Source of the DNA: Paenibacillus oryzae
GTDB lineage: Bacteria; Bacillota; Bacilli; Paenibacillales; Paenibacillaceae
Length of the DNA stretch: 64,000 bases
Reading direction: 5' to 3'
Assembly: GCF_001675045.1 (NCBI RefSeq)
Contig: NZ_LYPA01000047.1
Coordinates: forward strand, 62,001 to 126,000
This document shows positions 45,478-53,650 of the stretch, one piece after another; positions within the stretch are counted from its first letter, which is position 1, and the number at the start of each line of letters is the position of its first letter. The position numbers were made by a program, and so were the translations under genes. A model generated the notes under the pieces. It worked only from the letters and a program-made list of their open reading frames with translations, did no database searches and was not told the origin of the DNA.

Positions 45478-47310
45478 ATGGCAGCAGCTCCAGGCAGCCA
45501 GGATTTCGTCAATCGGAAAACCGCAATAAGATTCAGCCTGTTTCTCAAAATGAATGCCTTGATTATCCTTTTGTTTGTGCCTATTGTTATCCTTTTTGCC
45601 TATTCCAACGGGGTGACGAATAATGTTATCAGCAAGGAGCTGAAGGAGTCCAATATGACGCAACTGGTTTTCCTGTCGAGCCAGCTGGAGAACCGGATCT
45701 CGCAAACGGTGAACTTTGTTATCTCCTTTTCCCGCGATCCCAACGTAGAGAAATTCAACGGTCTGAATATATGGGACGACCGATATGACCGGATGCAGAC
45801 GCGATACGTCGTACAGGAAAAAATGTCATTACAGTCCGGCTTGAACAATATATGGCCCGTGGATTATTCCGTTTATTCACAGCAAAACAAAGAAGCGATT
45901 TCCAATGCAAAGGCCCCCGTTGCCTATGACGAGGATTATTTGAAAGCCAATATGTCGGGCAAATGGACCTATGGCGATGGACGGAGCAGCGGCTCTGCCG
46001 AGAATGGCACCTTTAACTGGTTTTATGCGGCGTCCTACGGTTACCAGGGTACGCTGAAGGGCAGCGATCTGGTTGTTCAAGCCAGCTTCAGCCATGACAA
46101 TATCCGGAAAATGCTGGATGAATACAAGGCTGGCGGACAAGGCAATGCCTTGCTTTACCGGAAGGGAGAAACGCCGATTGTCAACGAAAGCGCAGCGCCG
46201 TCCCTGCTGGCTGACCTGGCGAACGATCTGGATAGCCGGGAATTGGGCGATAAGGCGCAATACATCGCTTCGCTGGATGGGCAAAGCTATTTGATCAGCT
46301 CCATTCGGTCGACGCAGCTGGACTGGTACCTTGTGGACGCGGTACCTCTGGATCAAATGCTGGGCCCGATCGCCGCCAGCCGAAATCTATTTTATTTGAC
46401 TATGGCTCTGCTGCTTGCGGTAGGCATTAGCGCCTCCGTGCTGCTATACCGGAATGTGCAGCGGCCTATCATTCAGCTTATTCGCGGCTTGCAAAGCGTG
46501 CAGCGGGGCGATTTTTCCGTCCAGATTAAAGCAAAGGTGAACAACGAGTTTTCCTTCCTGTTTTACCGCTTCAACGAAATGTCCCGGGAAATTCAGGAGC
46601 TGGTGGAAAAGGTTCTGGGCGAAAAGCTGAGAGCGCGAGAGGCAACCCTGAAGCAGCTTCAGGCGCAAATCAATCCCCATTTCCTCTACAACTGTCTGGG
46701 CTTTATTATCAACATGGCGCAGATGAAGGAGGAGGAGGCGGTGGTGTCGATGGCCTATAATTTGAGCGCCTATTATCGCTATACGACCCGTATGGAGCGG
46801 GAAACGGCTGCGCTGGAGGAGGAAATGAAGCTGGTCGTCAACTATCTGGAAATTCAGATGTTGCGCAACAGCCGTATTCGCTACCGGATTGACCTGCCGG
46901 AGGAAATGAAGCGGCAGCAGGTGCCGCGCCTTATTTTGCAGCCCCTTGTCGAAAATGCAATCATTCACGGCATTTCCAAGTCGTATGCCGCTGGTGAGAT
47001 TGTTATTACGGGGAGCATGGGGGACGGCTTTTGCAGGATTTATGTGGACGACGACGGTCCGGGGCTGGACAAGGAGGGACAGGAGCAGCTGCTGCGCAAA
47101 ATGCAGGAGCCGCTTCAGGAGGAAATGGGCTGTGGTCTCTGGAATACCAACCGCCGCCTGATGCATTTGTTCGGTGAAGGCTCATGCCTCCGGTTCTGCG
47201 ATTCGCCGCTGGGCGGCTTCCGTACAGAGCTGATCTGGCGGCTGCCCGAGGAAAAAGAAAAACTAGCCATGGCTCTGCCGGAAGTAAAAGGAGTTCCTGC
47301 ATTGGCTTGA
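45478..47310 (+). CDS. YesM-type sensor histidine kinase
   Basis: 610-residue membrane sensor. Membrane helices at about 24-44 and 302-322 flank a large extracellular sensor domain. HAMP follows (about 323-375), then the His_kinase motif QINPHFLYNCLGF with phospho-acceptor His401 and an ATPase domain with QPLVENAIIHG and VDDDGPGL. Such kinases sense carbohydrate availability together with YesN-type regulators. GGGGGAG precedes the ATG. Confidence 0.92.
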   Translation: MAAAPGSQDFVNRKTAIRFSLFLKMNALIILLFVPIVILFAYSNGVTNNVISKELKESNMTQLVFLSSQLENRISQTVNFVISFSRDPNVEKFNGLNIWDDRYDRMQTRYVVQEKMSLQSGLNNIWPVDYSVYSQQNKEAISNAKAPVAYDEDYLKANMSGKWTYGDGRSSGSAENGTFNWFYAASYGYQGTLKGSDLVVQASFSHDNIRKMLDEYKAGGQGNALLYRKGETPIVNESAAPSLLADLANDLDSRELGDKAQYIASLDGQSYLISSIRSTQLDWYLVDAVPLDQMLGPIAASRNLFYLTMALLLAVGISASVLLYRNVQRPIIQLIRGLQSVQRGDFSVQIKAKVNNEFSFLFYRFNEMSREIQELVEKVLGEKLRAREATLKQLQAQINPHFLYNCLGFIINMAQMKEEEAVVSMAYNLSAYYRYTTRMERETAALEEEMKLVVNYLEIQMLRNSRIRYRIDLPEEMKRQQVPRLILQPLVENAIIHGISKSYAAGEIVITGSMGDGFCRIYVDDDGPGLDKEGQEQLLRKMQEPLQEEMGCGLWNTNRRLMHLFGEGSCLRFCDSPLGGFRTELIWRLPEEKEKLAMALPEVKGVPALA

Positions 47311-47386
47311 ATGTTGTAATGTCTATAGAAGTTTACCAAAACAAGCGTTAGGCCATAGGTCTGGACATCAAAAGGGGGAGCTGGCA

Positions 47387-49003
47387 TTGCAACTGTTAAT
47401 TGTTGACGACGAAGCACATTGGGTAGATAATCTGGCGATGAACAAGCCGTGGCATACATTGGGGATTACCGGCGTGTTTAAAGCCTATTCCGCGCGGGAG
47501 GCGCTGGAGCTGATTCAGGCCAACGGCATCGATATCGTTATCTCCGATATCCTGATGCCGGAAATGACGGGCATACAGCTGATCGAAAAAATTCGGGAGC
47601 TGGACAAGAGCATTAAATGCATTATTCTGTCTGGCCACTCCGATTTTGAATATGCCAAAGAAGCGGTTCGCCATCAAGCGGTTGAATATGTGCTGAAGCC
47701 GCCTTCGGACGAGGAATTGTTTGCGGCGGTGGAGACCGCAAGAGACCAGCTTCAGGCGGAATGGGCAAATATCAGCTCCTACGAGCGCACGCAGTTTACG
47801 CTGCGGGAAAATTTGCCGCTGCTGCGCGGACAATTGCTGCTAGGGGCTTTGCGCGGCGAACGGCTCCACAGAGAGGAATGGACGAGGAAGCTGGAAAGCT
47901 ACGCCTTGCCTGTCAAATTTGGAGACAGCTGGCTGATGCTAGTGCGGATGGAAGAAGAGTTTGGCCAATACCGGAACAATGGACAGCATCTGGTGGAGTA
48001 CGCCGTTATGAACATTGCGGAAGAAATTTTAGGTGAATACGCGCATGTGTGGGGCGTCAAAGATGAACACGGTTATTTGGTTTTCCTGCTTCAGCTCAAA
48101 AGTGAAGGAGACAGCCGCCGCGGCGACAAGCTGCTGGAAGGGTTGATGGTAAGGCTGCAAAGCAAAGTGAAGCAATATTTGCAAGGGTCGTTGTCCATTG
48201 TGATGACGGAGCCGTTTCAGTTCCCGGAGGAAGTGCCGGCCTGCTACCGCCGTTCGGTGAGCAGCTTTCGCCAAATTGTCGGGGACGAGCGCGAATTTAT
48301 TATGGTGCTTGGCGAGGAAGAAAAATCGCCTTCGCACGGCACGCTGGAGAGCATTCATATGCCGCCTTTGCTAGGAAGCTTGCTGGAGGCTGGCCGTTGG
48401 GATGCCGCAGAGGAGAAGCTGGGGGCTATTTTTGGCGAGCTTGACGAGCATTATTCCGATTCTCTGGAGCACTGCATGGAAGCGGGGTTTCTCATTGCGG
48501 CGGCTTTTACCCATATCGCCCATCGGAACGGGCTGACGTTATCGGGGCTTCAGGGAGGCAATACAGAGCAATTGATGAATGGGGAAGCCTTCTCCTCCAT
48601 CAGCAGATTAAGGGCATGGTCCTTGGGGGCGTTGTCGGCGCTGCGTTCGGCGACCGCTAATGAAATGAACGATACCCGCTCCCGCTATGTGAAGAAGGTG
48701 CAGCAGTTTGCGGAAAGAAACCTGCACCTGGACGTTTCGCTGCGGGCTTTGGCGGATCATGTGAACCTGCATACGACACATTTGTCCAAGATCTATAAGC
48801 TCGAAACGGGCGAAGGCATCAGCGATTATGTGGCGCGGCTTCGAATGGAGCGGGCCTGCCATTTGCTGAGGGCAAGCGAAAAAAAGGTGTATGAAATCAG
48901 TGCTGAAATCGGTTATTTGGAGCCCGCTTATTTTATTAAAGTGTTCAAAAAGCAATTTGGGGTTACGCCTCAGGAGTACCGGAACGGAGCGCAAACAACA
49001 TGA
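47387..49003 (+). CDS. YesN-type response regulator with AraC HTH
   Basis: 538-residue regulator. The receiver domain is at 1-120 with Asp7, Asp8 and phospho-acceptor Asp54 (VISDILMPEM). A long middle region follows, then a C-terminal AraC HTH (about 435-535, LRALADHVNLHTTHLSKIY). Translation starts at TTG after AAAGGGGGAG. It is the partner of the kinase 76 bases upstream. The leader carries a CTATAGAA..TCTGGA motif also seen upstream of ndk and sbp. It likely activates the divergent permease operon and the binding-protein gene downstream. Confidence 0.92.
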   Translation: MQLLIVDDEAHWVDNLAMNKPWHTLGITGVFKAYSAREALELIQANGIDIVISDILMPEMTGIQLIEKIRELDKSIKCIILSGHSDFEYAKEAVRHQAVEYVLKPPSDEELFAAVETARDQLQAEWANISSYERTQFTLRENLPLLRGQLLLGALRGERLHREEWTRKLESYALPVKFGDSWLMLVRMEEEFGQYRNNGQHLVEYAVMNIAEEILGEYAHVWGVKDEHGYLVFLLQLKSEGDSRRGDKLLEGLMVRLQSKVKQYLQGSLSIVMTEPFQFPEEVPACYRRSVSSFRQIVGDEREFIMVLGEEEKSPSHGTLESIHMPPLLGSLLEAGRWDAAEEKLGAIFGELDEHYSDSLEHCMEAGFLIAAAFTHIAHRNGLTLSGLQGGNTEQLMNGEAFSSISRLRAWSLGALSALRSATANEMNDTRSRYVKKVQQFAERNLHLDVSLRALADHVNLHTTHLSKIYKLETGEGISDYVARLRMERACHLLRASEKKVYEISAEIGYLEPAYFIKVFKKQFGVTPQEYRNGAQTT

Positions 49004-49142
49004 CAGAGTGCTACGTAAACTAACAAAATCATATAGATGGCATCCCCGCCATGTTGATAAAGTTGTTTATGAGGCCGTTCGGTAAAGCAATTGACCTGAA
49101 CGCGCTAATCAGCTCTATACTTCACTACAAAGGGGAATCGCA

Positions 49143-50834
49143 ATGGCTACTTTCAGAAAAACGTTTGCGCTTTTGCTTTCGCTGGTTATCGTTTTAAGCG
49201 CTTGCAGCAGCGGCAACGGCAACAACGCAGGCAAGGACAATGGTTCCGGCAGCACAACGGAGCCTGTAGTAGAATCGGACGTGGCAAAAGCAGCGTTTGC
49301 CGCCGGCAAATATGATCCGCCGATTGAAATCAGCACCGTTATTATGCCGAAAAAATACACGAACGGCGACACAAAGGAAAACAATGTGCATGACCGCTGG
49401 ATGCTGGAGACGCTTGGCATCAAGCATAAGGATACCTGGTATCCTGCAGGCAACGACCCTTATAAGCAAAAGCTGCAGCTTGCCCTGTCCTCCGGCGAAA
49501 AGCTGCCCGACTTTGTTTTTGTGCCGACAGACCCTGTTCTTACAAACCAGCTGATCGAATCCGGCCAGTTCATTCCGGTTGACGAGCTGTTCGACAAATA
49601 TGCGAACGACATTTGGAAGGGACATGCGGAGCAGCATCCCGAGCTCTGGTATCCCTTCACGAAGGACGGCAAAAAGTGGAACGTGCCAATCATGGAATAT
49701 ACAGACAATGACGACACGATCCTGTGGCTGCGCGAGGATTGGATGCAGAAGCTTAACCTTGAAGCGCCAAAAACAATCGCCGATCTTGAAGTTATCATGG
49801 ACAAATTCAAAAACGAAAATCCGGACGGCTTGGCTGCCAAGGACGTATATCCTCTAGCCGTCTCGCTGAAAAACAATACAAACACATGGATGGGTTCGCT
49901 GGATTGGCTGTTTGGCGCGTATGGCACCATCGAGGAGCAGTGGAACAAGGATGCCGACGGCAATCTGGAATACGGCTCCATTAATCCAGGCGCCAAGCAA
50001 GCGCTCGCCAAGCTGCAGGAATGGATGAACAAAGGCTACATTCACCCCGATGCCGCGCTTTGGGATGAAGGCAAATCGGCTGAAATCTGGACCAGCGGCA
50101 AAGCCGGCGTATTGCCAGGCGCCAACTGGGTGCCGGACTGGCCTGCTCCGGACCTGCTGAACAACGTGCCGGGCTCCAACTACAAGGCTTATCCGGTACC
50201 GGTAGGACCAGACGGCCATGCAGGAACCAAATGGCAAAATTCCGGCGTCAACAGCAGCTTTATGATCAACAAGGAAGCCAAAAATCCGGAAGCCATTTTC
50301 CTGTATTACAACTATCTGCTCGACAATCTGGCTAACCCGGCTGAAGGAAGCCCGTACGAATACGGCTTTGCCCAAGGCTATGACTGGGATATTGTTGACG
50401 GCACGCCAACAAACAACAAAGACAAAATCGCTGACTTCAACAATGAATTTCCGTTTATTACGGGACCTGCGCGTATTCCTGATCTGTATATGAAAACGCT
50501 GGTGAAGCTGGCTGACGGCGAAGAGCCATCGACGCCTTACGAGAAGCAGCAAGCCGAGTTCCGCAAGCCGGAAAACTGGTATTCCGCCAAAGTGGTTATG
50601 TCTCAAATGGACGTGCGCAAGCAAAACTACTTTACGGGAGCCGCAACCGAAACCATGATTACAAAGTGGAGTCTTCTGCGCCAATCCGAGCTGGAGACGT
50701 TTAACAAAATCATTTACAACAAACTTCCGATTGATGCCTTCGACACATTTGTATCCAACTGGAAAGCAAACGGCGGCGATCAAATTACGAAGGAAGTTAA
50801 TGAATGGTACCAGTCGGTAACGGCAGCTAAATAA
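49143..50834 (+). CDS. extracellular oligosaccharide-binding lipoprotein (LplA-like)
   Basis: 563-residue binding lipoprotein with lipobox VLSAC (Cys near 21) and a Gly/Asn/Ser-rich linker. The length and motifs such as PAGNDPYKQKLQLALSSGEK and WLREDWMQKLNLEAPKTI match LplA/YtcQ proteins. It supplies the minus-strand permease pair although it is transcribed from the plus strand. AAAGGGG precedes the ATG. A long hairpin terminator follows at 50962. Confidence 0.92.
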   Translation: MATFRKTFALLLSLVIVLSACSSGNGNNAGKDNGSGSTTEPVVESDVAKAAFAAGKYDPPIEISTVIMPKKYTNGDTKENNVHDRWMLETLGIKHKDTWYPAGNDPYKQKLQLALSSGEKLPDFVFVPTDPVLTNQLIESGQFIPVDELFDKYANDIWKGHAEQHPELWYPFTKDGKKWNVPIMEYTDNDDTILWLREDWMQKLNLEAPKTIADLEVIMDKFKNENPDGLAAKDVYPLAVSLKNNTNTWMGSLDWLFGAYGTIEEQWNKDADGNLEYGSINPGAKQALAKLQEWMNKGYIHPDAALWDEGKSAEIWTSGKAGVLPGANWVPDWPAPDLLNNVPGSNYKAYPVPVGPDGHAGTKWQNSGVNSSFMINKEAKNPEAIFLYYNYLLDNLANPAEGSPYEYGFAQGYDWDIVDGTPTNNKDKIADFNNEFPFITGPARIPDLYMKTLVKLADGEEPSTPYEKQQAEFRKPENWYSAKVVMSQMDVRKQNYFTGAATETMITKWSLLRQSELETFNKIIYNKLPIDAFDTFVSNWKANGGDQITKEVNEWYQSVTAAK

Positions 50835-50859
50835 ACTCTAGTATTTCGCCTAACTTTTC

Positions 50860-50873
50860 GCGAAACGTTTCGC
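50860..50873. promoter_or_regulatory. 14-bp palindrome after the binding-lipoprotein gene
   Basis: GCGAAACGTTTCGC is a perfect palindrome of LacI-operator shape, 26 bases after the stop codon. It could be a regulatory site or the start of a decay-related hairpin. Confidence 0.3.
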
Positions 50874-50961
50874 CGCTATTCTTTTTTGAACCCAATCGTT
50901 TGCAGCTAAGCTATCTAGATCAAGCACCGCTGTTCAAGCGCATTAGATGATGAAAATGCAA

Positions 50962-51051
50962 AAGAACCTTCAAATCCGCTAGGATTGATATGCTCCCTGT
51001 CAACTTGACGGGGAGCATGTCAGGAAAGTGGATTTGAAGGTTTCTTTTTTT
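50962..51051 (+). terminator. long 90-base hairpin terminator
   Basis: An outer stem, AGAACCTTCAAATCC with GGATTTGAAGGTTTCT, encloses an inner stem, ATGCTCCCTGTCAA with TTGACGGGGAGCAT. Seven Ts follow. It is larger than a usual terminator. Confidence 0.85.
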
Positions 51052-51109
51052 GCGAAAGCAGCGCAGTTCCCTCATTTTATGGATGGTATTCGCCGACAGT
51101 CATGGGAGA

Positions 51110-51703
51110 TTTGTACGATGGATCGTACAAAAGTACTGTGACCAGCTATGGCGTGCGCCGTTTTGTACGATGAATCATACAAAATCGCTACGATAAGCTT
51201 CAGCGGTCGCTGTTTTGTACGATGGATCGTACAAAATCGCTATGATCAGCTTCAGTGTGCGCTGTTTTGTACGATGAATCATACAAAATCGCTACGATCA
51301 GCTTCAACGGTCGCTGTTTTGTACGATGGATCGTACAAAATCGCTATGATCAGCTTCAGTGTGCGCTGTTTTGTACGATGAATCGTACAAAAGCACTGTG
51401 ATCAGCATCGGCGTTCGCTGTTTTGTACGATGGATCGTACAAAAGCGCTGTAATCAGCATGGTCGAACGTCGTTTTGTACGATGAATCATACAAAATCGC
51501 TACGATCAGCTTCAGCGGTCGCTGTTTTGTACGATGGATCGTACAAAATCGCTACGATCAGCTTCAGTGTGCGCCGTTTTGTACGATGAATCATACAAAA
51601 TCGCTACGATCAGCTTCAGTGTGCGCTGTTTTGTACGATGAATCGTACAAAAGCACTGTGATCAGCTTCGACGAGCGCCGTTTTGTTCGATAGATCGTAC
51701 AAA
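51110..51703. repeat. twelve palindromic units at exact 52-bp period
   Basis: Units start at 51110 and then every 52 bases to 51682. Each begins with a 22-bp palindrome of the form TTTGTACGATnnATCGTACAAA. The centre alternates between GG and AA variants, which suggests a 104-bp higher-order unit. The 30-bp parts between palindromes are also alike, roughly ATCGCTACGATCAGCTTC then AGCGGTCGCTGT. A period of 52 is not a multiple of three, so apparent reading frames are not coding. The array lies between the convergent binding-lipoprotein and cohesin genes. Confidence 0.95.
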
Positions 51704-51749
51704 AGCGCTGCCCGTTTGTTCATTCTGGAGGACTGCAATAGAGTTCTTT

Positions 51750-53468
51750 TTATTCCGGAAGCCCAAATATGCGGAAAAGCGTCGCCGCCGCTTGCGCTCG
51801 GGTAGACTTATCGCGAGGGGCGAATAAGTCGTTTTCTTTGCCATTCATTGCGCCGTGGCGCTGCAGCTCGCTTACAGCTTCCAATGCATAATCTGCAATG
51901 CTGCCTTGATCCGCAAACTGGCTTGCAGCGGTTGCAGGTTTGCTCCATTCAAGCTCCATTGCCTGGGCGGCCCGATAAAGCATAACCGCCATATCCTGCC
52001 TGCTAATGGTATCATTAATGCCGAATGTGCCATTGCCATTGCCGTTAACAATCCCTAATTTTTGAGCCGATGCAATGGCGCTGTAATACCATGCGCCGCT
52101 TTTAGCATCAGTGAAGGATGCAGCAGCTGTTGGATCGGCCAGATCAAACAAATTGACGAGCATTGTAATGAATTGGGCGCGCGTCACTTGACCGTTAGGA
52201 TTAAACAGGTCATTGCCAACGCCGTTAACAGCTTCTCTGGCAGCCAGCGCCTCAATGTAAGGCTTCGCCCATGCCGCTTCGTTCAAATCGGTGAACGATT
52301 TGTCGGAATAAGCCGGAAAGTTTGGCTTCAAATAGGTTGGGCTAAGCTTCAGCGTGCCCGTTTCCACACTGTATACGGCGTTTTTAATCACTTCGAGCTT
52401 GCCTTTTTCATTGACATAATAAAGAACGACTTTGCCCGGGTTTTCGCCTGGCTGCAGCGTATATGGAATTTCTATTGTTACTTCTCCCTTTTTAAAAGAA
52501 CCGATGGAACGGCCGTCCAGCTTGACATCCATGTCGTACACTTTAGTGCCTGGCTTCAGCTTTTCCTGTGCAGCAGCCGGAAGAGTGGATTGGTCTACCT
52601 CGGACACAGACAGCTGGAGATTGCCTGGATTGCCTTGCGTGAGCAAGCTTCTGTCCAGCAGGATTGTGGAGCTTCCGCTGTCGATAGCGACCTTACGAAC
52701 CTTTTCCGCACCAGCCTTTTGGATGATGTCAAGCGGGATGCTCAGCTCGATGGTTTTAACTCCTGAGTCGGGTTTCATAACAACAGACAGAGTATTGCCG
52801 GTCATCACATCAACCGCATTTTGCAAATGGGCCGAAGTAAGCTTCAGCGAAGCCAGTCCGCTCTCATTTGGTTTGGCTCGCAGTTGAATGGCAGTGCTTG
52901 TAATGACAGGCTCTGTTCCGTTATCAGGCTTTGGATTAGTTTCGCCGGTTATGAGAGGCGGCTGTGTCGATGCGACGGTATTGGTTAGCGCGACATTTGC
53001 TTGTTGTCCAGGGGTAAAGACCGTCCAGCTATCGTTGGATTGTCCGATCTTGATTCTGTTCAGCGTTATGGTTCCCGTCCCGGCCGCAAGCGCAGTAAGC
53101 TTGACCTTGGCCAGAACTATGGCTCCATTTGCGCCTCCGTCATTGCCGATTTTAGTAAATGCGGCCCGGAGTTGTCCGCTGCTCAGCAGCTCGGGATTTA
53201 CGATTGAGCTGAAGCCGTTTAAGTCTGTTACATAAGTGCTCCCGGTAACCGTCCATAATTTCGGGTCAAACGTAACATTAAGCTCATAAGCAACCCAATC
53301 ATCGGCGTTTTGCGCTCCGATGACCAAATCGACCTGGTCGCCAACATTCATTGCCGTTTTTGATGCATGGACGTAAAATGCCGGATCAGCCGCGGCTTGC
53401 AGCGTCTGGGGCAACGCCGGAAGCAGTAGAAGCAGCGCTAAAGCGATGGTTAGCCATTTGTTTTTCAA
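51750..53468 (-). CDS. cohesin domain protein anchored by three SLH domains
   Basis: 572-residue secreted protein. A signal peptide occupies 1-26. A cohesin-like domain covers about 28-165 (FYVHASKTAMNVGDQVDLVI, ELNVTFDPKLW, AKVKLTALAAGTGTITL). Residues 190-385 form a beta-rich region often seen in Paenibacillus surface proteins. Three SLH repeats follow (about 390-440, 449-500, 521-572) that bind secondary cell-wall polymer. The start is TTG after AAAGGAAG. It lies downstream of the dockerin-bearing GH43 gene on the same strand with 182 bases between, so the two can be co-transcribed. The inferred role is to hold dockerin proteins at the cell surface. Confidence 0.85.
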   Translation of the reverse strand: MKNKWLTIALALLLLLPALPQTLQAAADPAFYVHASKTAMNVGDQVDLVIGAQNADDWVAYELNVTFDPKLWTVTGSTYVTDLNGFSSIVNPELLSSGQLRAAFTKIGNDGGANGAIVLAKVKLTALAAGTGTITLNRIKIGQSNDSWTVFTPGQQANVALTNTVASTQPPLITGETNPKPDNGTEPVITSTAIQLRAKPNESGLASLKLTSAHLQNAVDVMTGNTLSVVMKPDSGVKTIELSIPLDIIQKAGAEKVRKVAIDSGSSTILLDRSLLTQGNPGNLQLSVSEVDQSTLPAAAQEKLKPGTKVYDMDVKLDGRSIGSFKKGEVTIEIPYTLQPGENPGKVVLYYVNEKGKLEVIKNAVYSVETGTLKLSPTYLKPNFPAYSDKSFTDLNEAAWAKPYIEALAAREAVNGVGNDLFNPNGQVTRAQFITMLVNLFDLADPTAAASFTDAKSGAWYYSAIASAQKLGIVNGNGNGTFGINDTISRQDMAVMLYRAAQAMELEWSKPATAASQFADQGSIADYALEAVSELQRHGAMNGKENDLFAPRDKSTRAQAAATLFRIFGLPE

Positions 53469-53496
53469 AATTTCTTCTTCCTTTCCTTTGGAACTG

Positions 53497-53516
53497 GGCC
53501 GGGTTATAACCCGGCC
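53497..53516. promoter_or_regulatory. 20-bp perfect palindrome before the cohesin gene
   Basis: GGCCGGGTTATAACCCGGCC lies about 29 bases before the TTG start, read on the minus strand. It lacks a T-run and may be an operator, an RNA hairpin or an mRNA-stability element. Confidence 0.5.
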
Positions 53517-53518
53517 TC

Positions 53519-53605
53519 ATGTAGGATTGCTGGATCATGTAGGGTTGCTGGATCATGTAGGGTTGCTGGATCATGTAGGATTGCTGGATCATGTAGTGTT
53601 GCTGG
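53519..53605. repeat. 18-bp tandem repeat between the two surface genes
   Basis: About five copies of ATGTAGGGTTGCTGGATC. On the minus strand one frame reads MIQQPY repeats, but there is no supporting start site. Confidence 0.85.
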
Positions 53606-53650
53606 CCGTCTGATATTACTTAAGTTCTGGCATTCATTGTGTTCGTATTA

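Noticed and set aside
49854..50783. 309-codon open frame antisense to the binding lipoprotein
   Set aside because: No ribosome binding site or domain; it lies fully within a clear gene.
51148..51693. Repeat-bearing plus-strand reading frames in the 52-bp array
   Set aside because: The 52-bp period shifts frame each unit, there are no ribosome binding sites, and the frames simply follow the repeat.
51110..51703. CRISPR array
   Set aside because: The layout of 22-bp palindromes and 30-bp gaps is CRISPR-like, but the gaps are near copies of one another and no cas genes are nearby.
53386..53592. MIQQPY-repeat peptide on the minus strand
   Set aside because: It is a translation of the 18-bp tandem repeat running into the cohesin gene start, without a credible start site.
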